Assembly (NCBI RefSeq): GCF_004664715.2 | Contig: NC_051072.1 | Coordinates: 40,791,142-40,855,141 of the forward strand | From: Peromyscus leucopus | Taxonomy: Eukaryota > Chordata > Mammalia > Rodentia > Cricetidae | Direction of reading: 5' to 3' | DNA length: 64,000 bases | Shown here: positions 12,831 through 23,481 of the stretch, piece after piece | Layout of the letters: each line of letters begins with the position of its first letter | Numbering within the stretch: the stretch's first letter is position 1 | Notes under the pieces: model-generated | Told to the model about the DNA's origin: nothing | Database searches by the model: none | Seen by the model: only the letters and a program-made list of their open reading frames with translations | Position numbers and translations under genes: made by a program

Positions 12831-13480
12831 ATAGTTATTTGTATGACTCACACTTCAGAATCCTGCCTTACCATTAATAAGTTAGAGGTTGCCTTGTAAG
12901 TTTAAATAATTTAACAAATAGAGTAATAAAAAAATGTAAGTAAAGCATACCCACGAGAAGTAGGGATTAGTTATCTTATTACTGCAAATTGCTGTTACTA
13001 AACATTATGATAAACTACCAAAAAGGTGCCTCGCTGCCCCTTTCTGTAATTTTAAGTTATTAATATTATTCACACACGAGTATGTCTCCTTATATTGCCT
13101 CTCTTGCCCTGTCTCCCTAATGAGGAAATGGAGGGGGGAACACAGTACATAAATGTACCAACCATGACTGAAGCAAATGAAAAAAGATATCAGAAACAAA
13201 TAACATTACCAGCTTTTAGTTCCATAATAAGCTCTTATTTATTTAGACCCTATTAATTTGGAATTTATAATAACTTGATTGGGATCTGGGCAGGAATTTT
13301 CCTTCATTTAGCAAACGCTGTCTGGATAAAAAGCGCAGAAGAATAATGTAAATGAGATTATAAGGGGAATGCTTGAAATACATCTTGGAGCACTTCAGGC
13401 AACCCCTTCTATATGAATAATTAATATAAGAATACATATTATTCTTATCCAGTAATTATCTGGTAATTCAGCAGGAATTT
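12831..13480. promoter_or_regulatory. Candidate conserved non-coding element, AT/homeodomain-rich
   Basis: 650 bp free of SINEs and simple repeats, with dense TAAT/ATTA cores ('ccattaataagttag', 'cctattaatttgg', 'gaataattaatataag', 'ccagtaattatctgg'). This is the texture of a deeply conserved developmental enhancer. Function and conservation are inferred only. Confidence 0.35.
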
Positions 13481-13496
13481 GTTAGGTCACCCTGCA

Positions 13497-13640
13497 GAGT
13501 AAGGCTTGCCGCGAAATAGCTCTATGACCATCGGCAATGCTCTTAACTTTATCAGCCCTTATTTTTCTTACCTGTAAGAATAGATTGATAATACCAACTC
13601 TGCGTAGTTTGAGGGCTTGTAACAGGCACGAAATAAAAGA
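13497..13640 (+). mobile_element. MIR SINE
   Basis: Retains the MIR core and 3' half in order: 'agctctatgaccatcggcaa', 'cttaactttatcagccct', 'cttacctgtaagaatag' and 'gataataccaactctg'. Confidence 0.75.
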
Positions 13641-13726
13641 GTGGGTGGGAAGCCATTTTGAAATCTACACATAAGGTAGCAGGGGAAGAAACCCTATCAT
13701 ATTATGAGCCTAAATTACATACTTTC

Positions 13727-13830
13727 AAGCCAGGTGTGACTGTAATGCTCATATAACTCCAGCACTTGGGAGACTGGGACAAGATGATCGAGACCAACGT
13801 CAACCCTGTTTCAACAACAATGACACAGAA
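13727..13830 (+). mobile_element. Old B1/B4-like SINE fragment
   Basis: 'agccaggtgtgactgtaat' and 'ccagcacttgggagactggg' identify a B1-related body. The rest is heavily diverged. Confidence 0.55.
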
Positions 13831-13924
13831 ATGAAATTTCATACTTTCAATTAATTCAACATGACCTTTCTTCCAGTAGTCTATGCTTCACACAGTTTCA
13901 GGGAAAGAAAACTCCCTCATGAAT

Positions 13925-13987
13925 TGGGTATGTATGTGTGTGTGTCCCAACAGATTGGTATGTATGTGTGTGTGTGTGTGTGTGTGT
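13925..13987. repeat. (TG)n microsatellite with a 31-bp unit duplicated
   Basis: Two blocks begin with 'tatgtatgtgtgtgtgt' and are separated by 'cccaacagattgg'. The second is expanded in TG. Confidence 0.85.
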
Positions 13988-14693
13988 CAAGAGATCCTCG
14001 AAGTCATTATTTGTGTTCTAGGTATATAAAATACATTTGAGATGGTACAATTGAAAAAAGTTACTGTGCACAGATGAAAGAGTCCAATGTTGGAGTCTGA
14101 TAGTTTGGGTTCAAATTCATGAGCCTCCACACAGATTTTTTTTTTTTTTTTAGCTAGAGCATTTATATCTGAGCTCATTTCTTTATAAAAAATTGTGAAT
14201 TTCATAAGAGTTTTTAAATATGAAGACTAAAAGAGAAAATGCACAGAGCACAATGCCTAGCTCAGGGTGGCAGATGTGACTCTGGGCATGCAGAGTGATA
14301 GGGTGATAGACAGAGTGGGCATATCAAAGTGATGATTACCAACAAGAAAAGATAATTATTTTGAAATGATATATGCATTAGAAAAATATCACGGCTTCTC
14401 ACCTCAAGTATTCCATTACAACTTGGCTCTCAAAATATAAAGTCAAATAGAGAGAAGAGGCATTTTACACACACCAGCCTATGCTGCTGTGGGTGAAATA
14501 TATGTTGCAAAGTATAATAATAACAACATTCCATCCATTCAAGGACACCTGCTTTTCACATTTGAATATTGTGGAAACCAGAAGGAGCTTAACTGTTACA
14601 CATGTGCTGATCAGGCAGAGGGCTACTTAAGAGGGACTATCATTTGCTACAGTGGGTGAATTTAGCCAAAGTTTTCAGAAAAAAGGATTTTCA
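13988..14693. other. Unique AT-rich DNA
   Basis: No gene or repeat family recognised. A T run is at 14138-14151. Confidence 0.5.
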
Positions 14694-14990
14694 AGGGCTA
14701 GAGAGAGAGAGAGAGAGCCCTGTGGGTATGGCTTCCTTGGCATAGGCAGAGGATTCGAGTTTGGATCCCCAGCACACACATTAAAAGGTGGGCACAATAG
14801 AATGCCTCTGCAATCTAGCACTGGGAAGACAGACAAGTGGATTCCTGGGGTCTGCCGCCCACAGAATCAGCGTGGTGAGCTTCAGTTCAGTGAGACACCT
14901 TGTCTCAGAAAATGAGGTGGAGAGTAACTGGGGAAGACACCAAATGCCATCCTCTGGTATCTACACGCTCAAGCCCTCGAGTACACCCCC
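14694..14990 (+). mobile_element. B4-type SINE
   Basis: tRNA-like head ('ttcgagtttggatccccagc'), a B1-like body, 'agttcagtgagacaccttg', then 'aggtggagagtaactgggga' and 'gacaccaaatgccatcctct'. A (GA)n stretch in the head (14701-14717) is a local expansion. Confidence 0.8.
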
Positions 14991-15290
14991 CACACACACA
15001 CACATACACACACGCGCACACACACACACACACACATCTATATGTGCACACACAGAGACATACACACTTCTACATGTACACACATACACTTGTACATGTA
15101 CATACATGCTTCTACATGTACACACACACTGTATACACACATCGCACACACATAGTGTATACACTTATTGTACACACATTGTCACGCCACGGATATATAT
15201 TGTACACATACATTCTATACACATGAGCATACACAGTGTACACACTGTGTACATGCACATTGTACATACACATGCACACACATATACAAA
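14991..15290. repeat. CA/TACA-rich simple repeat field
   Basis: About 300 bp of imperfect CA, CATA and TGTACA units grown from the B4 tail. All open frames through it are repeat translations. Confidence 0.9.
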
Positions 15291-15330
15291 GTATCAGTGG
15301 AACTGCTTACAATAGGTAATTGACCAAGGC

Positions 15331-15346
15331 GGGGGGGGGGGGGGGG
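15331..15346. repeat. G homopolymer
   Basis: Sixteen consecutive G on the plus strand. Length is likely unstable and sensitive to sequencing error. Confidence 0.9.
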
Positions 15347-15839
15347 AGTTAAGATTCCAAATGAGGAGTGCTGGACACTCCAAACACACAGAACTGTTAC
15401 AGAAGCGTCATTCTGCTTGAGGACACAGACTCCTCAGAGTGGGTTCAGATAGTGGATAACAGCATGAGTGGCATGCACGCTGTTTAGGGGCAAAACTTGT
15501 GTACCTTTTTATCCTGTGAGTAAAGCTATCTTTTAATTAGACAAACGAGCCTCCTTCCCTTTGACTGACAGACTCCTCAGAGAAGGCATCTTGTCCTTCG
15601 AATTACTCAGAAACAAAGTTAAATATAAATGCAGGCGTAAGACGTCTGTACTTGGTGATAATATGTTCCATTTTAACACAGCATTTAAAAATTATGAATT
15701 TGTGTATCTGTAAATTTAGCTTAAAGAATTGAATGTACATGTCAAAATATAGCCAGTTACAGATTTCACACTACTGAATGAAAACACTGACAGGAATACC
15801 TTCTTGACACATCCTGAGCACTGTACACCTGATGTTTAA
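15347..15839. other. Unique DNA, no gene recognised
   Basis: No repeat or exon signature. Confidence 0.5.
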
Positions 15840-15960
15840 TGATAACAACGGCAATTATTGAGCACTCACAATTCGCTACTTATCTGCTAGGGATACACCA
15901 AGCAGCTCCTTTGATTTTAAAAGACTCAATATGACATTGCTATCCCCCAACCCTATAACA

Positions 15961-16012
<52 letters not shown>

Positions 16013-16130
16013 TACAAGTGTGGAAGCACAGATGAGACACATATCAATTAATTACGAACATGAAGTCATGCATCTGGGAAGTCATTGGAATTAAGTTAGG
16101 ATCCAGGCAGTTTAACCCCAGAGTCTTCAC
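15840..16130 (-). mobile_element. MIR SINE, nearly full length, split by (ATT)n
   Basis: In antisense order: 'attattgagcactcacaatt', 'tgattttaaaagactcaat', a microsatellite in place of the AT-rich 'tattatccc' step, 'cacagatgaga', and 'aggatccaggcagtttaa'. This is the MIR core read backwards. Confidence 0.7.
15962..16013. repeat. (ATT)n microsatellite
   Basis: About seventeen uninterrupted ATT units inside the MIR. Confidence 0.95.
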
Positions 16131-16134
16131 AGAC

Positions 16135-16300
16135 CTCCTCTAAAGCAGGCACCTTTTACGTTTGTATTTTCCCTGCTTCAGAGATGAACTCCGAAACTCA
16201 GAAAGATGGAGTGGTTGGACCGTGTCGCACGGTTTGTAAGCGGCAGAGCCAGGATTCCTCACGGGGCCTGCATCCAAACCAGCTACACGCTTTTTCCTTA
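16135..16300 (-). mobile_element. Second MIR SINE fragment
   Basis: 'cttcagagatgaactccga', 'aactcagaaagatggagtgg' and 'gtaagcggcagagccagga' match antisense MIR ('cagatgaggaaactgaggc', 'taagtggcagagccggga'). Confidence 0.65.
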
Positions 16301-16648
16301 AGACGTGACTTGGGTGGGACCACACAGCAGCAAAAACCGAGAGTACAAGGGGTACAAATGGGGACAACTTGGGGGGGGGAGAGGGAGGGGACTCTGGAAC
16401 GTCTCAGCTGCTGGAGGACTGACAGTGACCTTCAACCTGGGCCAGCCAGAAACGGGGAATTTTCCACCCGCAGTCACCTCTTTCAGCTGTTATGATTGTG
16501 AGCGCAGTTCCCAGAGACATTGAATGCACACTGCCTGACATATTGTGACATAAATTCTCTCTAGCTTGGATGTGCATTTTTTTTCCTTCCTCTTTTCATT
16601 TCTGGCTGGCCTCGACACACACCTACCCTCCTTAAAGAATGAAACACA

Positions 16649-16667
16649 AGCAGCAGCAGCAGCAGCA
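16649..16667. repeat. (CAG)n microsatellite
   Basis: Six CAG/AGC units. Confidence 0.9.
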
Positions 16668-16870
16668 ACTACTAGTACTACCATTGCACACATGTACACG
16701 AAGACTTTCAGGAAGCATGTTCCTCAACCTGAAATATGATAGGCCATCAGTCTTGGGGCGGGGGATGGAGGTGTGCCCTTATCCATGCCTGAATGGTTAG
16801 GTCTATTTTCCTTTTCCATGTGTTTTGTTACTTATAAATTAATGTGATTCATTCTGGATTCCAACTATAC

Positions 16871-16872
<2 letters not shown>

Positions 16873-16930
<58 letters not shown>

Positions 16931-16936
16931 TATAAT
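16873..16936. repeat. (TA)n microsatellite
   Basis: About 24 TA units, then an interrupted TATA tail. A cruciform-prone self-complementary tract. Confidence 0.95.
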
Positions 16937-17379
16937 ATGCTACTTTCAACAATCACTAACTTGGAGTCATTTCAATGGCTGCACTTTTCTTTAGGAAGTA
17001 CATGTTATGACTGGGGTCAGTTCTGTTGTCTATGAAAGAAGCTCTTACACTCCATTGTCTCCTGACAAAGCTGTCCTAATGACGGCCGTGGCACAGGAAC
17101 TTGGGAATGTGGAGCACACTGGGGTCAAAGGTCACTTGGTACCCTTTCCGGTGCACTAGAGCGGAGCACCTCTTCTGGAGCACTCTCTTCCACTCCTTTA
17201 GCTAGCTTTAACTATGGTGTCCATACTTGAGTTCAGGCTCCCTAGCTGACTAACCATATCCCAACCATCTATTTTATGTGTCCCTGGGTACCTCAACCGC
17301 GGCATGTGGAAGCCTGTCAACCCACGGTGTTCTCTCTTTCAGCGGATAGCTCCGTTATCCACCCGGTTCCCTAAGCCAG

Positions 17380-18205
17380 ACCTGAGTTCCTCCTGCCAAC
17401 TTCTCCTTGCCTCGTCTTCACACAGCTGACCTTCTGCTTGACATTTGAATCTGTCCCCTCAGCTCCAGCCATCATTTTCTCTGTCACTTCTCTGGATCTT
17501 GGGCTGAGCCCCATGCTTCCAGCCTTGCTGCTCAGTCCGTTCAACACACCCCTCCTTTGATCCGGTTTTCACGACAAATTCCAAATACCTTAACGTGGTT
17601 ATGAAATCTTGCACGCCATGGCCCAAGATCCAGGCCTACGTGTGGTTCACGTTTTTTTTTTTTTTTTTTTTTTTGGTTTTTTTTTTTGGTTTTTCGAGAC
17701 AGGGTTTCTCTGTGTAGCTTTGCGCCTTTCCTGAATCTCACTCTGTAGACCAGGCTGGCCTCGAGAGAGGCCAGCCTGGTCTCTGCCTCCGGAGTGCTGG
17801 GATTAAAGGCGTGCGCCACCACCGCCCGGCTGCGGTTCACGTTTTTAACACCTTCTGTCCTTTCTTACCTCTGCTCCCAACTGCCTGCAAAATCTCTTCT
17901 TCTCTGCTTGACCTCTACCCATCCTTCAAGTCGCAGCTCAAGCCCGACTTCTCCTGCACCTCTGGCGTGATCTCCCGCACCTCTGGCGTGATCAACACCC
18001 CCACACCCCACCCACAGCTAGATGGTCTCACAGCCCAGAGAACCTGTTCTGTACCCCAGCAGCCATTGTCCTGTAATGAATTGCTTCTTTAGTTTGGACT
18101 CCTTCACAAGTCTGAAATTTCAGATGGCGTTTACACCCTCCTGAATAGGGCATGCCCCTACCACAGTCTAGGCACGTGGTAGACACCAAGTAATTGTTGC
18201 CCTAC
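17380..18205 (+). mobile_element. L2 LINE 3' region, interrupted by a B1
   Basis: The 3' end is diagnostic: 'catccttcaagtcgcagctc' followed by 'gtctaggcacgtggtagac' and 'accaagtaattgttgcc'. This is the L2 untranslated end ('cctagcacatagtaggcgct'-like). The upstream half (17380-17640) is weaker. A B1 inserted at 17641-17846, and a 21-bp unit near 17952 is tandemly duplicated. Confidence 0.65.
17657..17830 (-). mobile_element. B1 SINE with internal palindrome and target-site duplication
   Basis: The cricetid-type 3' segment is present ('agctttgcgcctttcctga' on the plus strand). The flanks 'tgtggttcacgttttt' (17641-17656) and 'tgcggttcacgttttt' (17831-17846) are a 16-bp target-site duplication with one mismatch. 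The B box side is replaced by an inverted copy of 'agaccaggctggcctc'. Confidence 0.92.
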
Positions 18206-18445
18206 CTGACGGGTGCAAGGCCAACTCCTGAGTTGTGATGGCTGTTAACAAAGACACATTGGTGGCACATCGCTGCCTTTGTGGGACCATTCAGGAAAGC
18301 TTCTGCCAAGGGAACTCCATCCAATGTATGACTGCAATTGGAGCTACTTTGTTAGAACTCCCCTTGTGTGCATGATATATTTTAAAATTTAAAGAACGCT
18401 TCAATGGTACATGTCTTCATCTTTTCATTGTTATTTATTTATCTT

Positions 18446-18530
18446 ATTGTGGGGACAGGCTGGCCTTGAACTCCTGTGCTCAAGGGATACTCCTCCCTCA
18501 GCCTCCAAGTAGCTAAGATTGTAGCTGCTC
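18446..18530 (-). mobile_element. Old 7SL-derived monomer (PB1/B1-like) fragment
   Basis: 'caggctggccttgaactcct' and 'cctcagcctccaagtagcta' match an early 7SL-derived SINE in antisense, without the younger B1 features. Confidence 0.55.
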
Positions 18531-18860
18531 TCCCACTAATGGAGATCTGGGAGTTTTGTGCTACAGATAACTCAGGGCTTCACGTGTGCTAAGAAGTGAG
18601 TTACACTCCCATTCTTGTCTGTCTTTCTGGAACTTTGTGTATGTGTATGATGTATTTACTCCAAGATAAGTGTATCAGTATAGTGTACTGTTATCTATCT
18701 ACTGTGGATCCTGACTGTGAAGGTGAGTAGTGCTGACCACACTCTGAGCAACATGCTCTTATGTTGCATGAAGGCTTGTTTATGTTGTGTTGCCATGCAT
18801 ATGTGGAAGCTTGTCATGTGGGAACAAAGTCAGGTGTCTCCCTCCATTGTTCTCCACATG

Positions 18861-18861
<1 letters not shown>
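18531..18861. other. Unique DNA
   Basis: No gene or repeat recognised. Confidence 0.5.

Positions 18862-18902
<41 letters not shown>
18862..18902. repeat. (ATT)n microsatellite
   Basis: About thirteen units. It abuts the 3' end of the minus-strand B4, so it probably grew from that element's A-rich tail. Confidence 0.9.
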
Positions 18903-19011
18903 GACAAGATTCTCTTGCTGAACCTGGAGCTTATAGATTCAGTGAGACTGGCTGGCCAGTGAGTTCCAGGGACCCCTTTGCCTCCATCTCCCATTACTGG
19001 AGGGATTAACA

Positions 19012-19062
<51 letters not shown>

Positions 19063-19148
19063 TGGGTCTGGCTTTTTTGTGAGATCCAAACTCTGCTCTT
19101 CATGCTTGCTCAGCCAGAACTTCAGCAGCTCTGCTTCTCTCCCCCCAG
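18903..19148 (-). mobile_element. B4-type SINE with internal (CA)n
   Basis: Antisense B4 blocks in order: 'cctggagcttatagattcag', 'gactggctggccagtgagt', 'tccagggaccc', then 'gagatccaaactctgctctt' and 'catgcttgctcagcc' of the tRNA-like head. The tract at 19013-19059 is (CA)n. Confidence 0.75.
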
Positions 19149-19210
19149 AAGACTGTTCTCTGGCATGCTTTCCAAGCATCTATTTTGAAACAAGTATACT
19201 GTAAAATCGC

Positions 19211-19366
19211 TTTTCTTTTTCTTTTTCTGAGCCAGGGTTTCTCTGTGTGGCCCTGGCTGTCCTGGAATGAGCTCTGTAGACCAGGCTAGCCTTGACCTCA
19301 GGGATCCCACCCACCTCAGCCTCCTGTGTGCTGGGATTAAAGGTGTACACCGCCACGCCTGGCTAA
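19211..19366 (-). mobile_element. B1 SINE
   Basis: Antisense B1 from the T tail through 'cagggtttctctgtgtggcc' and 'tgctgggattaaaggtgta' to 'ccgccacgcctggct'. It has the mouse-like 'ccctggctgtcctggaatga' segment rather than the cricetid variant. Confidence 0.9.
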
Positions 19367-20117
19367 AACTGGGTATTTAAAAAATACATTTCAAGGGCAG
19401 CTAGAGACTTTATTGTGTAAGACATTTTAGTATGTAGATACCTAAAATGTACTGTTGAAATAAAGTGATATATACATTCCTGGGATCACTGAGATCAGGG
19501 TCAGGGTTAAGAACGTCAGTTGGCAGAAGAGGAAATGTTTGGGAATCAGAGAATATGGCTGTCCCCTCAGGTTAGTTTTGACAGAGAGGAGAGTCGATGG
19601 GTATGCAAATCTAAGCAGTCTGCAGCCAGACATTTTTCGGAATGCAGTCAGAGTGCAAGTAAAACCTCTAGAAACTGCAAGAATTAAACACCAAGTTGAA
19701 CAAATAAATAAAGCGGGCATAGAAATGCCTAGGTTTGGAGCCCAGAGCCTCTCATGGAATTCCCAGGAAAAGAAAGCAAGAGAGCCTGAGGGGAGGGTCA
19801 GAGCTGTGGAGAAGACCCATCCTCCCCATCTCACAGCGGGCCCTGGGCTCTGGAGCCCCACCCCACCAACCACTACAGAACCCCAGACTCCCCCCCAAAC
19901 TCCACCCAGGGGCCTTGTCAGTTCTTCCTGATTGGGAGCGTCCGGGTCTGGTAAGGCCAATACCTCGATACCTAGCTGCCAGCCACACAGGCACTCTCGG
20001 GATTGGTGGGTAAGGAAGATCCCATGCGGTGGTGAGGAAGTGTATGCTCTGCCTATGAACTGTTGGGAGTCCAGCCTCAGTCTTCTAGCACACGGGACCC
20101 CACCAGCTCAGGCTCCA
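19367..20117. other. Unique DNA, no gene recognised
   Basis: Open frames of 172 codons (minus, 19442-19960) and 130 codons (plus, 19539-19931) lie back to back over the same bases, with no recognisable domain. One or both must be chance. No splice or start context supports either. Confidence 0.45.
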
Positions 20118-20290
20118 TTGTCCGCTGTCTCAATGCCCTCTTCAGTAGAATGACCGAGACAACGGCACGTGGCCCACGGTGCCTGCCGTATGAGGATTAG
20201 GTGAGATCTTCTGTGTAACGCTCACGAAACAACACCTGGTTCACGGTAACAGCTCGGTGAACATGAGCTACTGTGACTATGATGGCTCAT
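20118..20290 (+). mobile_element. MIR SINE
   Basis: 'tgaggattaggtgagatctt', 'aacaacacctggttcacggt' and 'aacagctcggtgaacatgag' match the 3' half of MIR. Confidence 0.7.
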
Positions 20291-20299
20291 TCTCTGCTC

Positions 20300-20375
20300 T
20301 CTCTCTTCTTGTTCCTTTCTTTCTCTGTCTCTCTCTCTCTCTCCTCCGCCTCCCTGTCTCCCTCCCTCCCTCTTT
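20300..20375. repeat. CT-rich low-complexity tract
   Basis: Imperfect CT and CCTCC units. Confidence 0.85.
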
Positions 20376-20447
20376 TCTCATTGCTGGAACCCAGGGCCTA
20401 ATACTTGCTGAATGAGTCCTTGGTAGCTGAGCCCCAGTCCCTTCCTC
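20376..20447 (-). mobile_element. tRNA-derived SINE fragment (ID-like)
   Basis: Antisense 'gctggaacccagggcctaat', 'acttgctgaatgagtccttg' and 'gtagctgagccccagtccc' resemble an ID or tRNA-like SINE head. Short and diverged. Confidence 0.5.
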
Positions 20448-20569
20448 CTTGAAACCCGTTTTCCCAAAGTGGTCATTTCAAAGTCAACCTCGTTTCTAAC
20501 ACTTCCCCTCTAAAAATGCTTGCGAAGTGCTTAGGGGTGGCTTTTAGGAGCAGCCCAAGTCCTTAAAAA

Positions 20570-21050
20570 GGCCTCACGGATAGGCGTGCACTGACTGGGT
20601 CCTCTGGCCCTAGCTCATCTTGCACCGTCTGTCTGCTGGACTCCAGACTCTCTGACCTTTCAATTCTCCAGACTTAGGGACTGCCCTCCAGCCCCATGCT
20701 TTACACAAGCCGCTTCCTCTGCCTGGAACACGCCAACTCATCCTTCCTGTCTGGACTGGAGCTGCATCACTTCCTCAGGGAGACTGTGCCCAGCTGCCCT
20801 AACTAGGCCAAACCTGTCCAGGGGCACCAAGTGCTTCATGGCAGGACTCGGGGTTAAGATCCGACATACACTTGTGAGGGATTAGTTTGCCACAGTGAAT
20901 GAATGGTCATGAAGGCGAACCTTGCCTGTTTGGGATTCTCCTCTCCCCTCCATCTCCCTACCTCCCCCACTCCCACCTCTACAGCCCAGCACAGTGCCTG
21001 ATAGATAACACAGTAGGTGCTCAGTTAATAGCTTTTCAGTAAGGGGTTGA
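20570..21050 (+). mobile_element. L2 LINE 3' region
   Basis: 'gcttcctctgcctggaacac' and the terminal 'agcacagtgcctgatagata' plus 'acacagtaggtgctcagtta' match the L2 untranslated end. MIR shares this 3' end, but the length of match favours L2. Confidence 0.6.
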
Positions 21051-22590
21051 CGATGCAGGCCAGAGTCCTAGCTGTTCTCAGATGATACTCTCGTGAAGCT
21101 TGGCGACAGGCGCCATCTCAGTACATAGGTCCTGTATGCTCGTCCCACTTTAGTTTATTAAGGCATTTCATTACCAGGCTGATACTTGTTTTCCAGGAAA
21201 AAAAAATGGTCATTATGGTAGTGTCATGCAGCTTTGCCTCTGGTTTGGAGATGGTCCTTACCGTCGTGGATCAGAGCAAGCTGTGCCTAGCTCCATGAGG
21301 CTCACACAAAATCGGGCCTATTAACATTCTCTCCCAGAAGGAACGGAAGGCTCACAAGTCTCCTCGGCTCATGGGGTTACGCACAACTTTTGGGAAGAAG
21401 TCTTTTGTAGCATGATTGCCTGCACACTGCACAGGGGAGACCCCAGTGGTCCAGTTTTTCTCAAGTGGTCAGTGCTGCAGGGAAGATTCTCCAGGGGTGT
21501 AACTGCCCATAGGTTACCCAGAGAACTTGCAGGTCTTGTAGCTGCCTTGGGATCAACCATGCTCCTGTAAGTAACTCACTGGTCAACTCACTGGTTCGCC
21601 AAGCTTGAGTTGGGCATCATCTTTTTGTTGCCTATCAATGACCTTTCTGGTCATTATTTTAAGTTTCCCCAGAAAAAGCCACAGAGCAGACGGTATTATA
21701 GAGTAACCTTTGGATGTGGGTTCTGGGTTTTGTTTGTTTGTTTGTGCAGACATTTCATGATCCCAAGAAAAGAGGAGAGAATAGTGAAGCTGCAAGGGAA
21801 AAACGTCTACCCAGTCAAATCTAAAAGTGATTCCTCGGGCCATCAGATCAGCATGCTCCCTGCCATTTATGCTTCAAATTGAAAGACTGTCACAGGAGGG
21901 GCTCCAGGACAAGCAGAAGGCAAAGGACAGAAGGAACACGGGCACAAAGCTACCCCAGGATCACTGTTTCCAGCTTTCTGGAGAAAGCCCTCAAAGTGAA
22001 AGTAGATACATGAAGGACAAATTTCTTCCAAAAGAAAATCTCCTAGTATACAAGTGCGAGCCCACCAAAGAAAGATCGCCGATTGGAAGGACCGTCGTCA
22101 CCTTAACCCAACTCCATTCCTTCATGGAGAAGACTACTGAAGGCTGATGAATGTGAAGTTTTAGGGAGGTCACCAAGAAGGCAGCTGGGGGCAAGGAACA
22201 GCTTTATCGAGTGACTGTCCCTCTGAGCTCCTCCCCACAGTTCAGGTATTTGCGTCCATTTCGTTTTTTACATATCCGTGTGAAGTAGATCTCATTCCCT
22301 ACGTGTCACAGAAAAAGACTGAACACTCGGGAAGGCCTGGCCCAAAGAGGGAGAAAACTGTTCAGTGGAAACCTGCCTCAGCTGACCCTGCCAGGTGTTC
22401 TGGCTCAGCCAGGTCTTGTACAAGCTGACATTGTACCAGAGCGCCCTTATCTGTAGGGTGGCCACACACTCTGGCTTGCCACAGTCAGACCCGGTTTGTA
22501 CCTATTGCCCCAGGGTCATTAGTATCAGGGACCTCATTTCTCACTCAAAGGCATTCCAGCTGAGATAATGAGTTTATTGTACGGTTGTTT
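21051..22590. other. Unique DNA, no gene recognised
   Basis: Repeat-poor. Frames up to 106 codons on the plus strand (21610-22147) have no identifiable domain. Confidence 0.45.
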
Positions 22591-22715
22591 AACTGTCATA
22601 AAATGGGGGATATTACTATTACCAAGGTCATAGAGAGGGGTCACCGAGGAATTAGTGAGACTTTGCACATAAAATCCACGACATCTGGTATGCAGTTAAA
22701 CACTCATTGGAAGTT
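22591..22715 (+). mobile_element. MIR SINE fragment
   Basis: 'taactgtcataaaatggggg', 'atattactattacc', and after a gap 'ggaattagtgagactttgca' and 'ctggtatgcagttaaacact' follow the 3' half of MIR. Confidence 0.6.
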
Positions 22716-23029
22716 GGGAGGCAGCAAGGAGTGAACCACACCATCTCACTGACAGTTCACCACCGTCTCCGTGAATGGTGGTCCCTGGACTTACGCAGTG
22801 CCAGCCTTAGCCCCTTCCGACTGAGCCAGCGTGGGGAGCACCAGCCACTTTAGATTAAAGCCATATGGGGTCACTAGGCTTGCGGTTCCCACCTCTGCAC
22901 CAATCAAATTTGCCAGCTGCTCCTCCTGCCACATGGCTCAGAAGGAATTTTTCCCCCCACTCTGGCTGGAAGGTCTAGAGCCCAGATTGCTTAAAGAGGA
23001 AAAATATGAAACCCACTGAATCCTTCAGA

Positions 23030-23370
23030 GGACCAGCGGGGCCCTGCCCTGAGCCCAGGCTAATTAAGAGAGGGACTTAAGGGAGCTGCCTCCTCTTCAA
23101 GATTAAGAGGTGGGTGTGAATATTTTCCTCTGGCCCTGGTAAATGTTCTTGATGGCAGTCATAAAAATGCTAAGCTCTGTTGCCTCTTATTGGAATGAAG
23201 GCTGTCGAAAACCCTGCTTCCCTGAAGAAGCTAATTGTTGATGCTAGCTCACCTAAACAGGTGTTCTTCCAATTGCTTTTTCTAATGCCTTTTCACCGGG
23301 AAGATCAATTTAAATGTTGCTTTGAGCTAATCAGTGATTGCTTTTGTGTTCATCCACATTTATATCTTTC
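23030..23370. promoter_or_regulatory. Candidate conserved non-coding element
   Basis: Repeat-free with clustered homeodomain cores and an E-box ('caggctaattaagagagg', 'gaagctaattgttgatgct', 'cctaaacaggtgttcttcc', 'ttgagctaatcagtgattg'). Enhancer function is inferred from texture only. Confidence 0.3.
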
Positions 23371-23481
23371 CTTCTGTGTGCTAGAGGACACACACTGCCT
23401 TCAACGTCTGTACATTCAGACAAGATTTCTAAATTCTTTGTCCTCTTCTATGAATTCCATATTTCATATGTAATTTATGTG

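Larger units (their letters stand above)
16301..17340. other. Unique DNA with simple repeats
   Basis: Contains a (CAG)n of about six units (16649-16667), a long (TA)n (16873-16936) and a G-rich stretch (16371-16390). No exon is recognised. The CAG tract lies in no credible coding frame. Confidence 0.6.

Noticed and set aside
14788..15315. 175-codon His/Thr-rich ORF
   Set aside because: Translation of a B4 SINE and its CA/TACA tail.
16649..16667. CAG repeat as a polyglutamine exon
   Set aside because: Only about six units, no surrounding coding frame with constraint and no splice signals.
19442..19960. 172-codon minus ORF and 130-codon plus ORF
   Set aside because: They overlap on opposite strands of a modestly GC-rich segment and have no domains; chance frames are the simplest explanation.
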